From positions 310,001-374,000 of the forward strand of contig JAQSEB010000054.1 of the NCBI GenBank assembly GCA_030063045.1: DNA of 64,000 nucleotides. Reading direction: 5' to 3'. Each line of letters opens with the position of its first letter. Position 1 is the stretch's first letter. This DNA is from Pratylenchus scribneri. Its lineage: Eukaryota; Nematoda; Chromadorea; Rhabditida; Pratylenchidae. Of this stretch, positions 45,504-59,200 are shown piece after piece. The notes under the pieces are model-generated. The model was not told where the DNA came from, made no database searches, and saw only the letters and a program-made list of their open reading frames with translations. Position numbers and translations under genes: made by a program.

Positions 45504-47123
45504 TTTTTCTACCTGTGGAAATATTTTGGAAATAAATTTTAATAGAAATGGGACCACCAATTAAGTGGGGAAAATGGTTGATTAAAAATGATAGGTGCAA
45601 AGGCCACAAAAAGTGGTTGGCTGATTGAATCAACAAGTAAATATATGTGGCCTTTATATAAAGGGAGGAATGGGACCATCATACGTGTAATTAAGAAGAA
45701 GAAGGAAAAAATGTTCATTCCTTGTCCATGTGATCACAGCCTTTTTGCAACACCAAAAAATGATCATTGGAGTCGAGCAGCTGAGTGAAAGGCAAAATAT
45801 GAAGGGTAGATGGTGGGAATTTAGTGATAAACACAAACAAGAATTTAATTGCAAAGGATGATCATTTGGAATGTTTAGAACAATTTTTACAAAGGTGCAA
45901 ATTTTGGTCAGATCAGAGATTATAAAACTTTTCCGGAAAACAGGCCGAATTAAAATAAAACTTTCCGGAATAACCGGAACAAAAAATAAACATTCCGGAA
46001 CAACCGGAACAAAAATAAAACTTTCCGGAATAACCGGAACAAAAAATAAAACTTTCCGGAACAACCGGAACAAAAAATAAAACTTTCCGGACCGGAACAA
46101 AAAATAAAACTTTCCGGAACAACCGGAACAAAAAATAAAACTTTCCGGATCAACTGGAACAAAAAATAAACTTTCCGGATCAACCGGAACAAAAAATAAA
46201 CTTTCCGGAACAACTGGAACAAAAAAAAACTTTCCGGAACAACCGGAACAAAAAATAAACTTTCCGGAAAACAGGCGGAATTAAACTTTCCGGAACAACC
46301 GGAACAAAAATAAAACTTTCCGGAACAACCGGAACAAAAAATAAACTTTCCGGAAAACAGGCGGAATTAATTGAAATGTGAATTGAAAACTAAGTTTGGA
46401 ATTAGAGTATTTCGAGAATTTTGATTGAATTGATTGCACAAAAGGCACAAAAGGAAGAAATGAATGAATGCATTTTTAAATTTTTAGTTGAAAAGATAAA
46501 GATTAACGGATATGAAGATATCGAAATTAAAATAATATTTTAAATTTTAGAATTAAGTAATCCCAATAATATTAATGCCAATTGAGTATTGTCACGATTG
46601 ACGAATGAATAATCGCATTAGTTTTTGTTTTTGACCTACCCCAGTAGTCAGCCGACAGATGATTTCAATATATTTTAAGTAATGACGAAATGATGAGCCT
46701 ATTGGCAATATTTGAGAAATAATTGAACTAAAAGGAAGAAAATGGAATAAAATTGAAAGAAATTGATGATGAATTTATTTATGTTTAACAATTTTATTAA
46801 TTGAAAAAAATGAATTTGTATTGTCACAAAAATATATAATAAACATTTTTGTCCTATTAACTTTTCATTTTAATTTACGCATTTTCCACGAAAGACCCCA
46901 TATATTTTTTCATTTGTTAAATGATTTCCAAATTTTGTTGGCTAACCATCAAATACATTTTTTTTTCGTAATGATGACATTGCCATCAAAATTTTGATTA
47001 ATCATCGCATTTACATGGGAAAATTAGAGCAATTCCCCCATTCCATTTTGTTCTGCTCCCATAAAACGAATTTATTTTTTTTAATAATTTCAATTTTATA
47101 TTTTATCAAATAAAATTTCCAAA
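45504..47123. promoter_or_regulatory. Divergent intergenic region, desaturase and secreted-protein gene
   Basis: Both promoters should lie here. Apart from minisatellite locus 4 I see no specific element. Confidence 0.4.
45928..46370. repeat. Minisatellite TTTCCGGAACAACCGGAAC, locus 4
   Basis: About 14 units of about 30 bp, mixing the two unit types also seen at locus 3. Confidence 0.9.
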
Positions 47124-49383
47124 ATGTCCTACTCCTCAATGTTCGTTTTCGCAATTTTCCTTGCCATCTATGCAAACGTCGAAGGGGGGATCGTGCATCC
47201 GCGCGCAATTGAAGGATTGTCCTCCAAAGGATCGGATATGGATGTGAAAGATGGAATCAAAGGAAAAGTGCACGATGTGACGATCAATGTGCCGGCGGCA
47301 ATGCCCCAACCTGAAATTTTGGGTAAGAATAAGAAAAGTTACAATTTTTTATTTCATTCAAGAAAAAAAATGTCCTAAATATTTAAAAAGAATTCTCATA
47401 ATTTTTAATATAAATTTTTTTCAGATAAATTCAATTCGACTATGTTGGCCAATTTGGGCATCGAGAAAGATGGGGGATATGGCCGTGTCAAACGCCAAAC
47501 CGAATTTGTCCCGAAGGAGTCTGAATGTGAGAAATTCTATGGAAATAATAAAAAATTATTCATGGTTAAAATTTGGAGGGCTTATGATTTGATGGGTGTA
47601 AGGAATACATGGGATAAAGAGATCCCTAGTAGGGTTATAGTATTCCGTTTAACCGGCTTAATTCCGCGCATCTTACGGCCTTCGACCGGGCCCTCTTGCC
47701 TTCGGCACGCTTGCCTTTGGCCTTCGGCCCATTTCGACTATTAATCCGGACAGTTTGACTTTAATCTCTCTTAATCTCCTTAATCCCCCTTTATCCGGCT
47801 TAATCCCTCGCACTCCTCCTGGGCCTTCGGCCCACTTCCCCGACCTTCCATTGGCACGCCGGGCCATTTCTAATCTATTTCGGGGCTTAATCCGGCTTAA
47901 TCCCTCCTAATCCCTCTTAATCCGGCTTAATCCCTCTTTATCCTGCTTAATCCAAAAATGAACGAAACTCAAGTTGTTTTTTAATATTATTAAAAATTTT
48001 TTAGTTGCATCCGATTCTGCTGGAAATGGCCGCCCCAAACGCCAGCAGACTTGGCCGCCATGGCTCCAAGAAGGTGCTGATGGGCCAAACGGCGGATCTG
48101 CTGTGCATGAAATGGACGGTGATGAATGGACTGTGTTCAAATTGCTTGAGGTCGATCCAAAAAGAGGGGGAAAATCCGGATGGGAAATATTTAAAATGCA
48201 TAGAAAAAAATTGAATTTGCAGAAAAGAGTATTGAAAATGCAGAAAAGTTTATACCGGTTCAGCGGTTTGTCCAAAATTCTCCAAACCATATATATCATT
48301 TGGATAAAGCTCGTCAAGGCGCGTCGATTGGTACATAATTTGTCATGGTTTAATTTGTTTGGAACCAAACCCCATAAAAACGGTTTAAGCGGTTTAAAAC
48401 CCTTAATTTTTTTGATCAAACCACGACAAAACGGTTTAAGCGGTTTAAAACCCTTACTTTTTTTGAACAAAAACCCCATAATACGGTTTAAACGGTTTAA
48501 AACCCTTAATTTGTTTGGAACCAAACCCCATAAAAACGGTTTAAGCGGTTTAAAACCCTTAATTTTTTTGATCAAACCACGACAAAACGGTTTAAGCGGT
48601 TTAAAACCCTTACTTTTTTTGAACAAAAACCCCATAATACGGTTTAAGCGGTTTAAAACCCTTAATTTGTTTTGAACCAAACCTCATAATACGGTTTAAG
48701 CGGTTTAAAACCCTTAATTTGTTTTGAACCAAACCACGACAAAACGGTTTAAGCGGTTTAAAACCCTTAATTTGTTTTGAACCAAACCCCATAATATACG
48801 GTTTAAGCGGTTTAAAACCCTTAATTTGTTTTGAACCAAACCCCATAATACGGTTTAAGCGGTTTAAAACCCTTAATTTGTTTTGAACCAAACCACGACA
48901 AAAATACATACCAATCGACGCGTCTTGAAGAGATCTATCTATCGAATGGGCATAAGGTTTGGTGTGGTCTAGGACAAACCGCTAAAACCGGTTTAAACTT
49001 TTCTACATTTTCAATACTCTTTTCTGTAATTTCAATGTTTTTTTTCTGCAAATAACAATTTTAGCTGAAAAAGGACCATCAATTGTGCATGGGAATGTTG
49101 AATGGCATTTTGCAAAATTTCAAGGAGGACAAAAATGGCGGAAATGAAAATGGTTTGTTTTTCTTTAATTATTATGAAATTTTCCCAAAATTCAGGATGG
49201 AACTTCTTGGTGAAAATGGATTCAGCAAAAAGTATGTGCAAAAACTCCAAGAAATTTATCTCGGAGCCAACAAAAAATGATGATGATGACAGTGAAATGA
49301 TCAAAATTGCCCGCGAAAAAATATCCGCAGATTTTGAGCGAATTGAAACGGCGGTGAAAGAACTCTTCGAGAGTGAAGAATAA
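47124..49383 (+). CDS. Unrecognised secreted protein, 240 aa
   Basis: Five exons (47124-47322, 47425-47526, 48005-48150, 49065-49152, 49196-49383) join in phase. A signal peptide is clear (MSYSSMFVFAIFLAIYANVEG). Two KRQ sites (VKRQTEF and PKRQQTW) could be proprotein cleavage points. The middle is Gly/Asp-rich. The C-terminal half has LCMGMLNGILQNFKED and ends in a predicted helix with many charges (SADFERIETAVKELFESEE). I do not recognise the family; a secreted or propeptide-like role is inferred only from the leader. Codon phases support every junction, but the exon 2 donor (GAAT|GTGAGA) is the least certain. Confidence 0.6.
47650..47960. repeat. TTAATCC-rich segment with CCTTCGGC motifs
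   Basis: Many CTTAATCCCTC and CTTAATCCGG repeats and several GGCCTTCGGCCC palindromes, in intron 2 of the secreted-protein gene. Confidence 0.5.
48240..49010. repeat. R1 repeat copy j (variant units)
   Basis: About eleven units of the variant ACGGTTTAAGCGGTTTAAAA, containing a higher-order duplication of three units. It fills most of intron 3 of the secreted-protein gene. Confidence 0.85.
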
Positions 49384-50231
49384 TAAGATGGGGAAGAAAG
49401 ACGAAAGAAAATTGAATTTGAATGTATTTTGTCAATTTATTCAAAAATGTTGCATTCAATTAAAGAATTTACCAATCCATATATTATTGCAAAATAAAGC
49501 AAATTGTTGAATGCGCCTTCGGGCATTGATTTAATATCGATTTTTAAGGAATATAAAAATAGCAAATTAGGCGCTTAAAATAGGCATAAAAAGTCCAAAA
49601 TATAGGCGCAAAAATAGGCAAATAAAATTGAATTTTTTTTTTGACTTTTTGGCACTTTACTCACGAATCACGATGAATCTTCCGTAGGCAAAACAATTAA
49701 AAACAATTCGTTTATTTTTTGTTCCCCTTCCCCAGGCCCATCATCTTTTCCGTAAATGCATTCTGTACCCAAATCCCAAACAAGATCATTTTTTATAGAC
49801 CTACGAGGATCTTCTTACCTTAAATATACATTATTCTTTTTTTCTAATATCACAGAAAGCACAAGAAGATCGGGGAATTGACTGATGAGATTTGACAAAT
49901 TTTCACAAAATTTTCACAATTTAAATATCAGTGGAAAAATAACCAATTAATCTCTTAATCCTCCTTTTTATAATTCCAGTCCAATCTTTGGCCAATTCAT
50001 TCCGAAGGGAGAATTGACCTCATTCTCCCTTGGCCTATGGCCATTTGTCGTCCTATATACCTTCCAATGGATTTTGAGGGAATTATTGGTGGGCAAATGG
50101 GTCAATTTCCTTCGGGGAATGAACAGCGGCAATTGGAAATGACCAATTCATTTGGCCATTCCGTCTGGAAAACAAATCAATTCGTCCCCAAAACAATTCA
50201 AAGTTCAGTCTTATTTATTCTCTCCATTGAG
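49384..50231. other. Intergenic before the large coiled-coil gene
   Basis: No gene called. The frame upstream of 50232 is open for about 65 codons, so the true start could be earlier. Confidence 0.4.
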
Positions 50232-53200
50232 ATGGCCAATGAAATGGATGACCAAGAATCGATACGGGCAATAATTGCGAGGTAAAAAATGAGGAAAAAT
50301 GGATAAATTTGAATAATAATTGCACAGATATGAAGCAGAGGAGGATGAATTCCTTCAGGAATTGGCCCAAATTGAGGCGGAATGTGTCGAAAATGAACGA
50401 ATTGAGGCGGAGGAAAAACAGCAGCCAATGCTGGGTTGGCACTTGGCACATAGATTTTAAAGCCATTTTTGATTTTCGGTTAATGTTAATTTGATTTCCA
50501 TTAGCCGAAAATAGTATAATGGCTGACATTGTAGCAATGCCTATCTAAATCCGTAGGCATTCTCGAGCATTAATTTATTGATCTCATTTTCGATTGGTCA
50601 TGGTCAATTTAGTTAGGGAAAACGCAAATTCTGTCCAGAATTGATCAGTTTAAAAATGCTAAAACCGGTTTAAGCATCTAATTTCATTTGGCCATAATTT
50701 TGGTTCAAATCAATTTAAATCGATTTCAAATTGAAATAAAATAAGAAAACTGGCAATAGCAAATTATTTAAGCACCATAGATTAAGGATTGCCAATGCCA
50801 ATAATGCCTAAAGGCCTTTCCTATTCACCCTACTGTATTACCCCTTACTTTTTGCTTAATCATCCCGTCACCCTATCAATCAAATACATATTACCCCGTG
50901 CCTTTTTAAACGACCCACCCTTTTTCCTCTTCGTATGCTTTCTACCTCACATTTTTACCACATATTCCCTCACCGCACAATAAAATAAAGCTAATTTAAA
51001 ATTGAGTGTCCTTTATCCCTATCCTGTTCATTGGGCCAAGAGAAGGCCCGGGGTGAGAGCCTAGGCCCAGCTCTTGCCCCAAACTGCTTTATCCCTTATG
51101 ACATAAGAAAATGAAGAGATCAAAATAGGCTGAAAATCAAAATTGGCTGCAAGATAGAAAAGGGGATTAAAAATATTACTATAAATTATTATAGGAACTT
51201 TATGCACTTTGATTGGTGAAATCAACAAATTGAAGCGAGAAAATCGACGCCTGAAAAAGCGATTCAATCGGAAGGGCAGTGGAAAAGACAAAACGGCAGA
51301 AAATGATGATGGCCTCCAGCAACAAATATCAAAGGGGACATCCGCCCTTTTGACATTGCCGAAACGAATTTTGCCGCCCAACAACAATGGACCATTTTCA
51401 TGCCTTCCTCTTCAACAAGTCTGTATTGAAACAAGACCGATTGAGTATCGCCCATTGCGTCCCCTGGCTATTCTTTTAGCCATAACTCGAGAAGAAATCA
51501 ACCAATTCAGAAAGGCTATATGCCATTTGAAAGCCTTAAATGTCCTCTAAAAAGTGGCCAATTCTAATTGTTTTTGAAACATTAAAATAATTTGTAAAAT
51601 AAGCGGCTTTTTCCAAACAACAAATATATTCGGGTTTATTCCACTCAAAGACATGTAACTTTTTTAAATGTCCTGGATTTTATAAAATTTAAATTGGCCA
51701 AATTGTAGAGGACACTTTATGCTTTAAAATGGTATATTGCCTTCCAAAATTGGTTATTTCCTCATTGAGCTATGGGCCAGAAAAGAATTGGGGGACTCAT
51801 TCGGCGGTACTCAATCTTCCCAACCGAAACCCCAAAGCTCTCAATTAAAATTTCCCCCAATTTTGTTGCAGCACAATTCCCGCATCCTCCCAATTTGTTG
51901 TCCGTCCAGCAATGCAGTTTCGGGCCTGTTCAGCCGTCAGCTAAATGCCAATCGTCGTAATATAATATTTGGCGGGGCCAGAGGAGCCCAAGAGCAGTTG
52001 AGCAGTCCGCCGCCGCAATCACAAAAAGTTTTTAATTCTTCCCAGAATAGGGGACATTTCAGTATCGTCATTTTAAGTAATTGGGCAATTCTTTCGGCTT
52101 ATAGCTCAACAAGACACTGGCCAATTTGGGAAAGCAATATACTATTTGAAAGCCCAAAAGTTTCCTCTAAAAAGTGACCATTTTAAATTTTAGAAATCAA
52201 TAATACTTTAAAAAAGTTACATGTCTTTGAGTGGAATAAACCCGAATTTGTTTGTTTGGAGGAAAAGCCGCTTATTTTACAAATTATTTTAACATTTCAA
52301 AAACAATTAGAATTGGCCACTTTTTAGAGGACATTAAAGGGCTTTCAAATGGCATATCGCCTTCCTGAATTGTTGCTCCCTTCTCTAGATATGGCCAAAA
52401 GAATACCCGGGTTACTTAATTGGAAATTCTGAAACGTCCCTTTTCGTGTATTCCCCACCCTATTCAAATCATCAACATTTCTCCTTAATAGTTCAATTTG
52501 AGTGTGAGCGCATATTCGGCCGATGTTTCTTCCGATTGTTCATTGCTATCTCGTCAAAAATTGTACCCAAAAATGGGCACCACGAATGAAAACGGAGCAT
52601 CAGGAGCCAATCCAAGAATTATTGCCGAATTCGACTATGAAGATTGGGAAAAACCAACACTTATTGAAAAGGTGAATATACGGACTAATTTGTGGGAAAA
52701 TTTTTAAAATACTTTATTTTCAGTAAAGTTATTTAATTTCTACTGATTTCCGGAAAGTTACTTATAATTTATTATCATTGTATAAATGAGTCAAATATTC
52801 CATCATTCTTTAGAATTTATTAAGGCAATTCGGTGAACAATATTGTCTACAGTAAAACATTTCTTTGTTTTCGCCATTAAATGTGTTGATGCCACAAGTC
52901 CACTATATTATTTATTTTCCGGAAAATTTTTTTAATTCGATGTTTTTAATTCACTGTTTTGTTTTTTAATATCTTCTAATCCATCCATAAAGGGAATGAA
53001 TTCGCGCAGAGGAATGGCCCGTCGGGCGGATGAACGCAAAGGAGTGGGAGGAGGTGCCGGAGAGGAAATTGAACACAAAAAGCAACAACAATATTTGCGC
53101 CTTTCGAGCTCGATGACAACAACGGCCAGTGGGACGAGTCCATCGGGATGTTCAAGTGCAAGTTCATCGGTCAGTTATAAGGGCAAAACACAATTACAAA

Positions 53201-56200
53201 TCAGAATGGGGGCAAAACACAATTACAAATCAGAATGGGGCAAAACACAATTACAAATCAGAATGGGGCACACAATTACAAATCAGAATGGGGGCAAAAC
53301 ACAATTACAAATCAGAATGGGGCAAAACACAATTACAAATCAGAATGGGGCAAAAACACATTTACAAATCAGAATGGGGCAAAAACACAATTACAAATCA
53401 GAATGGGGCAAAAACACAATTACAAATCAGAATGGGGCAAAAACACATTTACAAATCAGAATGGGGCAAAAACACAATTACAAATCAGAATGGGGCAAAA
53501 ACACATTTACAAATCAGAATGGGGCACACAATTACAAATCAGAATGGGGGCAAAACACAATTACAAATCAGAATGGGGCAAAAACACAATTACAAATCAG
53601 AATGGGGCAAAAACACAATTACAAATCAGAATGGGGCAAAACACAATTACAAATCAGAATGGGGCAAAAACACAATTACAAATCAGAATGGGGCAAAAAC
53701 ACAATTACAAATCAGAATGGGGCAAAAACACAATTACAAATCAGAATGGGGCAAAAACACATTTACAAATCAGAATGGGGCACACAATTACAAATCAGAA
53801 TGGGGGCAAAACACAATTACAAATCAGAATGGGGCAAAAACACAATTACAAATCAGAATGGGGCAAAAACACAATTACAAATCAGAATGGGGGCAAAACA
53901 CAATTACAAATCAGAATGGGGCAAAAACACAATTACAAATCAGAATGGGGGCAAAACACAATTACAAATCAGAATGGGGCAAAACACAATTACAAATCAG
54001 AATTGGGGCAAAAACACAATTACAAATCAGAATGGGGGCAAAACACAATTACAAATCAGAATGGGGCAAAACACAATTACAAATCAGAATGGGGGCAAAA
54101 CACAATTACAAATCAGAATGGGGCAAAAACACAATTACAAATCAGAATGGGGCAAAAACACAATTACAAATCAAAATGGGGCAAAAACACAATTACAAAT
54201 CAGAATGGGGCAAAAACACAGTTACAAATCAGAATAGGGGCAAAACACAATTACAAATCAGAATGGGGCAAAACACAATTACAAATCAGAAAAGGGCAAA
54301 AAATACAATTACAAATCAGAAAGGGGCAAAAAATACAATTACAAATCAGAAAGGGGCAAAAAATACAATTACAAATCAGAAAGGGGCAAAAAATACAATT
54401 ACAAATCAGAATGGGACAAAAACACAATTACAAATCAGAATTGGGCAAAAACACATTTAGAAATCAGAATGGGGCAAAACACAATTACAAATCAGAATGG
54501 GGCAAAACACAATTACAAATCAGAAAGGGGCAAAAAATACAATTACAAATCAGAAAGGGGCAAAAAATACAATTACAAATCAGAAAGGGGCAAAAAATAC
54601 AATTACAAATCAGAAAGGGGCAAAAAATACAATTACAAATCAGAATGGGACAAAAACACAATTACAAATCAGAATTGGGCAAAAACACATTTAGAAATCA
54701 GAATGGGGCAAAACACAATTACAAATCAGAATTGGGGCAAAAACACAATTAAAAATCAGAATAAAAATTAAAAAATCATATAGTTTTCGCATATTCGTAA
54801 AAGCCTCATTGAATTATAAGCCAAAACACACTGCAGACAAAAACACAATTACAAATCAGAATTGGGCAAAAACACATTTAGAAATCAGAATGGGGCAAAA
54901 CACAATTACAAATCAGAATTGGGGCAAAACACAATTACAAATCAGAATAAAAATTAAAAAATCATATAGTTTTCGCATATTCGTAAAAGCCTCATTGAAT
55001 TATATGCCAAAACACACTGCAAATCTTAATCCATTTAATTCAATTCCCCAAAATTAGGTTGGCCCTTCATTGGATGGAAATGGAGCTGGCAAAAAGGGCG
55101 GATTGATGAGCGCATCAAGGAGCAGTTTTATGGAAATATTCGGTGGAAGTGGTGGTGGCAAATGGGCATTCACCGGATTGGCAAATGCCGTTGACAGTTT
55201 GGTGGCCAGCCGGAGGCGAAAAAGGCAACAACAAAAATGTGGTGAAATGAAGGCCCAGAACAATTATTCGCCGCCATATTCACCCGCACAATCGCCATTC
55301 ACCACAACGGATGGATATTCATCGGGAGGAGGAGGGGGAGGTAGGTGTTCATTTCACTACCTGCGCTATACTTTTGGCCATATATCTCATCGAGGCAATT
55401 GCCAATTTAGGAAGGAGATATATCATTTTAAAGCCCAAAGTGTCCTCTACAAAGTGGCCTTATAAATTTTATAAAATTCATTCTTTAAAAAGTTACACGT
55501 CTTTGAGTGTGATAAACCCAAATTTGTTTGTTGGTGAAAAAGCCGCTTATTTTACAAATTATTTTAACATTTCAAAAACAATTAGAATTGGCCACTTTTT
55601 AGAGGACATTTTGGGCTTTCAAATGGCATATCGCCTTCCTGAATTGGTTACTTCCTTCTCGAGATATGGCTAAAAGAATACCCGTAAAATATTATTTCAC
55701 AGGAGGAGGAAGTGGAAACGCCGGAGGCAATCCAAATTTATTAATGCGAAATTGGCGTCGAAGGAAGGGAGGAGGAGGCCAAATGCAACGACGGCCTCAA
55801 AGTTGCTTTTTGGAGGCAAATCAAGGGCCAAAGCAATGGACAATGGATGGAGTGAGGACAAAAAGTTGCCGAAATATGTTTGGAACAGCGGCAGAGGAAG
55901 ATGAGGCGGAGAGGGAGGAAATGCGGCTGGAAATGGATTTGCTTAAATCCAGGTATGGCCAAAAAGAGGGTAAATTAATCATTGTTAGGTCAATGGCTAT
56001 TTCCTAGCAATAATTGAACCAAATTGAATCATTTTAGTGTTTTTAATAGCTAAATATATTGCCATAATTTTTATTAAGCTATGGCCATAAATTGTGGCCA
56101 TAAATTCATTCTTTTAGTCATTCGAAAATGTCCTATAATTCAATTAGATAGCCAAAAGCATTTTGACTTATAAATGTACCAAAAATTATTCTAATTGGTT

Positions 56201-59200
56201 CACGGTACCAAAATGAGACATCACTTTCTAAGCTATTGCCAATTTAGTTTTTCATGTCGTAATTTTGGCCATATCTCGAGAAGGAAGCAACCAATTCAGG
56301 AAGTCGATATGCCATTTGAAAACTCTAAATGTCCTCTAAAAAGTGGCCAATTCTAATTGTTTTGGAAATGTTAAACAATTTGTAAAATAAGCGGTTTTTC
56401 CTCCAACAAACAAATTCGGGTTTATTCCACTCAAAGACATGTAACTTTTTTAAAGTTTGGATTTTTTTTAAATTTAAATTGGCCACTTTTTAGAGGACAC
56501 TTTGTGCTTTCAAATGGCATATCGACTTCCTGAATTGGTTATTTCCTCGTTATGATATGGGCCAAAAAGTAAAATAAGAACTGAAATGTCTTCTTTGGAA
56601 TTGACGGCTGAATTTTGACTCAACCAAAATTTTTATTAGGACAAAAAAGATCCAACGGGGAAAAGAATGTTTTTTTAATTGATTTATGGCACAAAATTTC
56701 GCACACAGGAATACCCGTTTGATTGAACAATTGAGGGAAAAGTCAAGTCGATTGTCAATGGCCGAGGCAAAATTGCAAAATTTGGGCCAAGAAATGGAAG
56801 AATTAAAAAGGATGGCACAATTCAATGCAAAATGCCTTCAAATGGGGAGAGGAAATGGACGGGAAGGAATTGATGTGGAGGCCGAATGGATGGCCAAAAT
56901 GCGCACAAAAATGCAAACATTAAAATTGGAGGCACAACGGCAACAACAAATTGCGCTGGAGGCGGCCAGACGGGATCGAGATGTGAGCAAAATGGGGGAT
57001 GGATGAGGAGGGGGGGACGAAGAAAGCAAAGAAAGGTCTAAAGTATTGAAAAATTAAAACCCGTAAATAATTCATTATTAAAATAATAGAAATATAAAAG
57101 TAAAATGGAAAACATAAACAATAAAAAATCCAAGAATGATGGATTTAAATTTTCCATTTCCATAGATTATCGATTTATTTATTTGAGGAGAACCCAGTTT
57201 TAAAATTTGCCAGATAGGAATTGGATTTTCAACCTTCAAAAACTGGAGAAAATTTAGCTCCAAGATCCCTAAAAATGTGCCGAAAATGACTATTTTTTTT
57301 ATCAAAGATGTCAGAATCTAATTTTATGAATCTACTTTTAAAAAATAGGAAACAAATCCAATTATAACTTCGTTCGATTTGACAAAAAAAATTAACTTTA
57401 AAAAATCGAACCAGCTTTTTGCAAAAATCGAATAATCCAATGATTTATTATTTAATTAAATATTAAAATTAAAAATAAATTTTTGCTTTTCTGCGTGTAT
57501 TGCTTTTAGGTCAATATATCCGATTATTGTTTTTTGTGTGAAAAGATTCGGAAAGAGGCGACTTATTAGAAATCTGGCGAAAATCTGCAAAAATTATATA
57601 TTTAAAAAAGTGTAGAAAAATGTGGCAAGAGATGATAGATTGAGAAGAGCTATATAGGACCTTTAAAAACTTATTAGAAAAAAATCCTAAATTCGAGAGT
57701 CTCGACCAGTTTTAAGCAAAATAAAGAAAAGAAGAATGGCAAGACGTGTGATTGGTGATTACTGATGATTCTTTCTCATTACTAAAAAGGCATTGGATTT
57801 GGCACTGGAACGGGTGGAACGACTTCAACGTGACAATTTCCGCCTACAAAGCCATCAAATTGATGGAGGCGAAAATAATGCATCATCGGCCGAATTGATG
57901 CCCTCCTTCGATGCGCTGTATTCATTTTCGGCTGGGTTGGTGAAGAAACTTTCGCAAATGCGCCGAATTGTGGCACAAAAATGTGCGGACGAATTGCAAA
58001 TTGAATTTGACCTCCTCTTTGCCCATTCCCAATTGTTGGTGGCACAAGCACAGGTAAAGGGCTAAAAATAGGCTATTTTTTATTTTGGCGTCTTTTTATC
58101 CAATTTATGAAAGGGAAAAGAAATATTGCCTTTTAATCCCAAAAACATGATGAAATGGCGAAATTTTGGGTAGACTGGCCCATTCTTTTGGCCATATCTC
58201 AAGAAGGAAGCAATTAATTCCGGAAGGGGATATGCCATTTGAAAGCCATAAATGTCCTCTAAAAAGTGGCCAATTCTAATTGCTTTTGAAATGTTATAAT
58301 TTTTAAAATAAGCGGCTTTTCCCCCAACAAACAAATATTCGGGTTTATTCCACTCAAAGACATGTAACTTTTTTAAAGCTTTGATTTTATAAAATTTAAA
58401 ATAGCAACTTTTTAGAGGACACTTTAGGCTTTAAAATGGTATATAGCCTTCCCAAATTGGATAATTAACTCCCTAAGAAAAAGGCCAAAGAAAAGTGCCA
58501 GATACTATGAAAGGCTTTTCTTTTACTCGTTGGAATAATATGCAGGGATTTTGTTTTATTATTATTAATTTTGTTAGAGGGAAATAAAATAACTGTTCCC
58601 TCCTAGGTCCAAATAGCTCTCCGGGATTATAAAACCAATCCAAATCCCCCACTAAGTGTTCATTCGCCCCGATCGGCCCTGGGTTAGTTGGACTTGGGCT
58701 CCCCAACTTCCTAGCGGCCCAGCGATGGGCCAGCCGCCCCAATTCCCAATCTTCGCCTATTATTATTATTATTGTGATTTCCAATCGGATAAATGAATGT
58801 TAATATTCCAATTCGGCAAATGGGGGGTTGGGATGAACGACTTTCCCCAACAATATCCCTCACCCCAAATCTGACGTCCCGTAATTGGAAGTCTAATTTG
58901 GGAAGCGAACCTCCAACATTTTAAATTGAAAGAAAAATTTTCAAGCCTTGGTAGAATTAAAGGCTCCTCAATTGTTTACTGTGAAAAAGAAGAATTAGAA
59001 AAATTAGAAAAAAAATATTGACTCAAATTGGCATCAATTTCCATTGTTTATAAGAAAAATTTGGAAAAGGAAAATTTGGATAAGTTAAAAAGGGAATAAA
59101 TTGATAATGAAATGAAATTGTGCATAAATTTAATATTAATCTCCAAATAAAATGTGCAGATTGAACGCCAACGGGCCCAGCTGAATTCACGGTGGCATAT

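Noticed and set aside
47907..48909. Open frames on both strands of 230-260 codons
   Set aside because: They lie in the R1 copy j array (GFKPLKPF-like peptide repeats), inside an intron.
52996..54752. Overlapping plus-strand open frames of 400-500 codons
   Set aside because: They read through the 28-29-bp intronic minisatellite; only the first 58 codons of one frame are a real exon.
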